From: CAIOSQ01 sp044359885 | GTDB lineage: Bacteria > Pseudomonadota > Alphaproteobacteria > CACIAM-22H2 | Reading direction: 5' to 3' | Assembly (NCBI GenBank): GCA_044359885.1 | Contig: JBIKLI010000074.1 | Span: forward strand, 1-14,640 | DNA: 14,640 nt | Part shown: positions 14,489 through 14,640 of the stretch, one piece after another | How the letters are laid out: each line of letters begins with the position of its first letter | Numbering within the stretch: position 1 is the stretch's first letter | Translations under genes and position numbers: made by a program | The notes under the pieces: generated by a model | What the model was told of the DNA's origin: nothing | Databases searched by the model: none | What the model saw: the letters and a program-made list of their open reading frames with translations, nothing else

Positions 14489-14640
14489 GGTCCGTTCCCG
14501 TCTGCGGGCCACCCCGTGCGAGGCGGCCGCGCCGGGAAAACGGCGGATCCCGTGGCGTTGTTCCGCTTCGTTGCCCGGCGTACGCCGTCGACGGCGACGA
14601 ACCGTCGGAATATCCGCCTGCCGCCCCGCGTTCTGACGAC
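14489..14640. other. Right-edge stretch with no supported gene
   Basis: These 152 bases upstream of the lipoprotein gene probably hold its promoter, but no convincing -35/-10 pair is visible. A perfect 14-base palindrome CGCCGTCGACGGCG lies at 14583-14596, about 95 bases before the lipoprotein start. Short open frames exist on both strands but are Arg-rich and look like high-GC shadows. A gene from beyond the edge cannot be excluded. Confidence 0.4.

Noticed and set aside
14583..14596. Perfect 14-base palindrome CGCCGTCGACGGCG upstream of the lipoprotein gene
   Set aside because: About one such palindrome is expected by chance in a GC-rich window of this size, and it is not paired with a visible promoter.

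Overview
The window is a gene-dense, very GC-rich stretch of bacterial chromosome. It contains a class III alcohol dehydrogenase/S-formylglutathione hydrolase pair, a four-subunit sarcosine oxidase operon, a beta-class GST and a CCDC90/DUF1640-like coiled-coil protein. That combination, with the base composition, points to an alphaproteobacterium, probably a soil- or plant-associated heterotroph; this is inferred from gene content, not from a marker gene. No rRNA, tRNA, CRISPR array, insertion sequence, phage gene, transporter or transcription regulator was recognised, and no gene-free stretch exceeds about 300 bases (the longest are about 105-155 bases).

Layout. (1) 1-3980, plus strand: a tight operon entered from the left by the tail of an unidentified gene. 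It continues with a xylose-isomerase-like TIM-barrel protein, glutathione-dependent formaldehyde dehydrogenase (adhC/frmA), S-formylglutathione hydrolase (fghA/frmB) and a short-chain dehydrogenase, with gaps of 13-25 bases. (2) 3993-4451, minus strand: a FucU/RbsD-type sugar mutarotase, convergent with the SDR and divergent from the next block. (3) 4576-6303, plus strand: a DapA-superfamily aldolase lacking the lysine-pathway arginine, then a Nei/Fpg DNA glycosylase. (4) 6287-6772, minus strand: a membrane-anchored coiled-coil protein built on an 11-residue (33-base) tandem repeat; its end overlaps the glycosylase gene. (5) 6852-12411, minus strand: soxB-soxD-soxA-soxG and a lipocalin lipoprotein, all overlapping by 1-8 bases. 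(6) 12516-13973, plus strand, divergent from soxB: a cog3618-type amidohydrolase/lactone isomerase homologue and a beta-class glutathione S-transferase. (7) 14099-14488, minus strand: a small cysteine-containing lipoprotein of unknown function.

How the genes fit together. Sarcosine oxidase oxidatively demethylates sarcosine to glycine, and the methyl group leaves as formaldehyde or 5,10-methylene-tetrahydrofolate. The adhC/fghA pair converts glutathione-trapped formaldehyde to formate. The window therefore pairs a formaldehyde-producing operon with a formaldehyde-clearing one, although they lie in different transcription units about 4 kb apart. The remaining metabolic genes (TIM-barrel isomerase, SDR, FucU mutarotase, keto-acid aldolase-like protein, lactone isomerase-like protein) look like parts of a sugar or sugar-acid route. 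Because two of them sit inside the formaldehyde operon, catabolism of an O-methylated sugar is a testable but unproven idea.

The clearest unusual signals are the hendecad repeat protein, a lipocalin gene translationally coupled to soxG, and an amidohydrolase with Asn where the superfamily's strand-8 Asp normally sits. No demonstrably new defence, mobile or signalling system was found.
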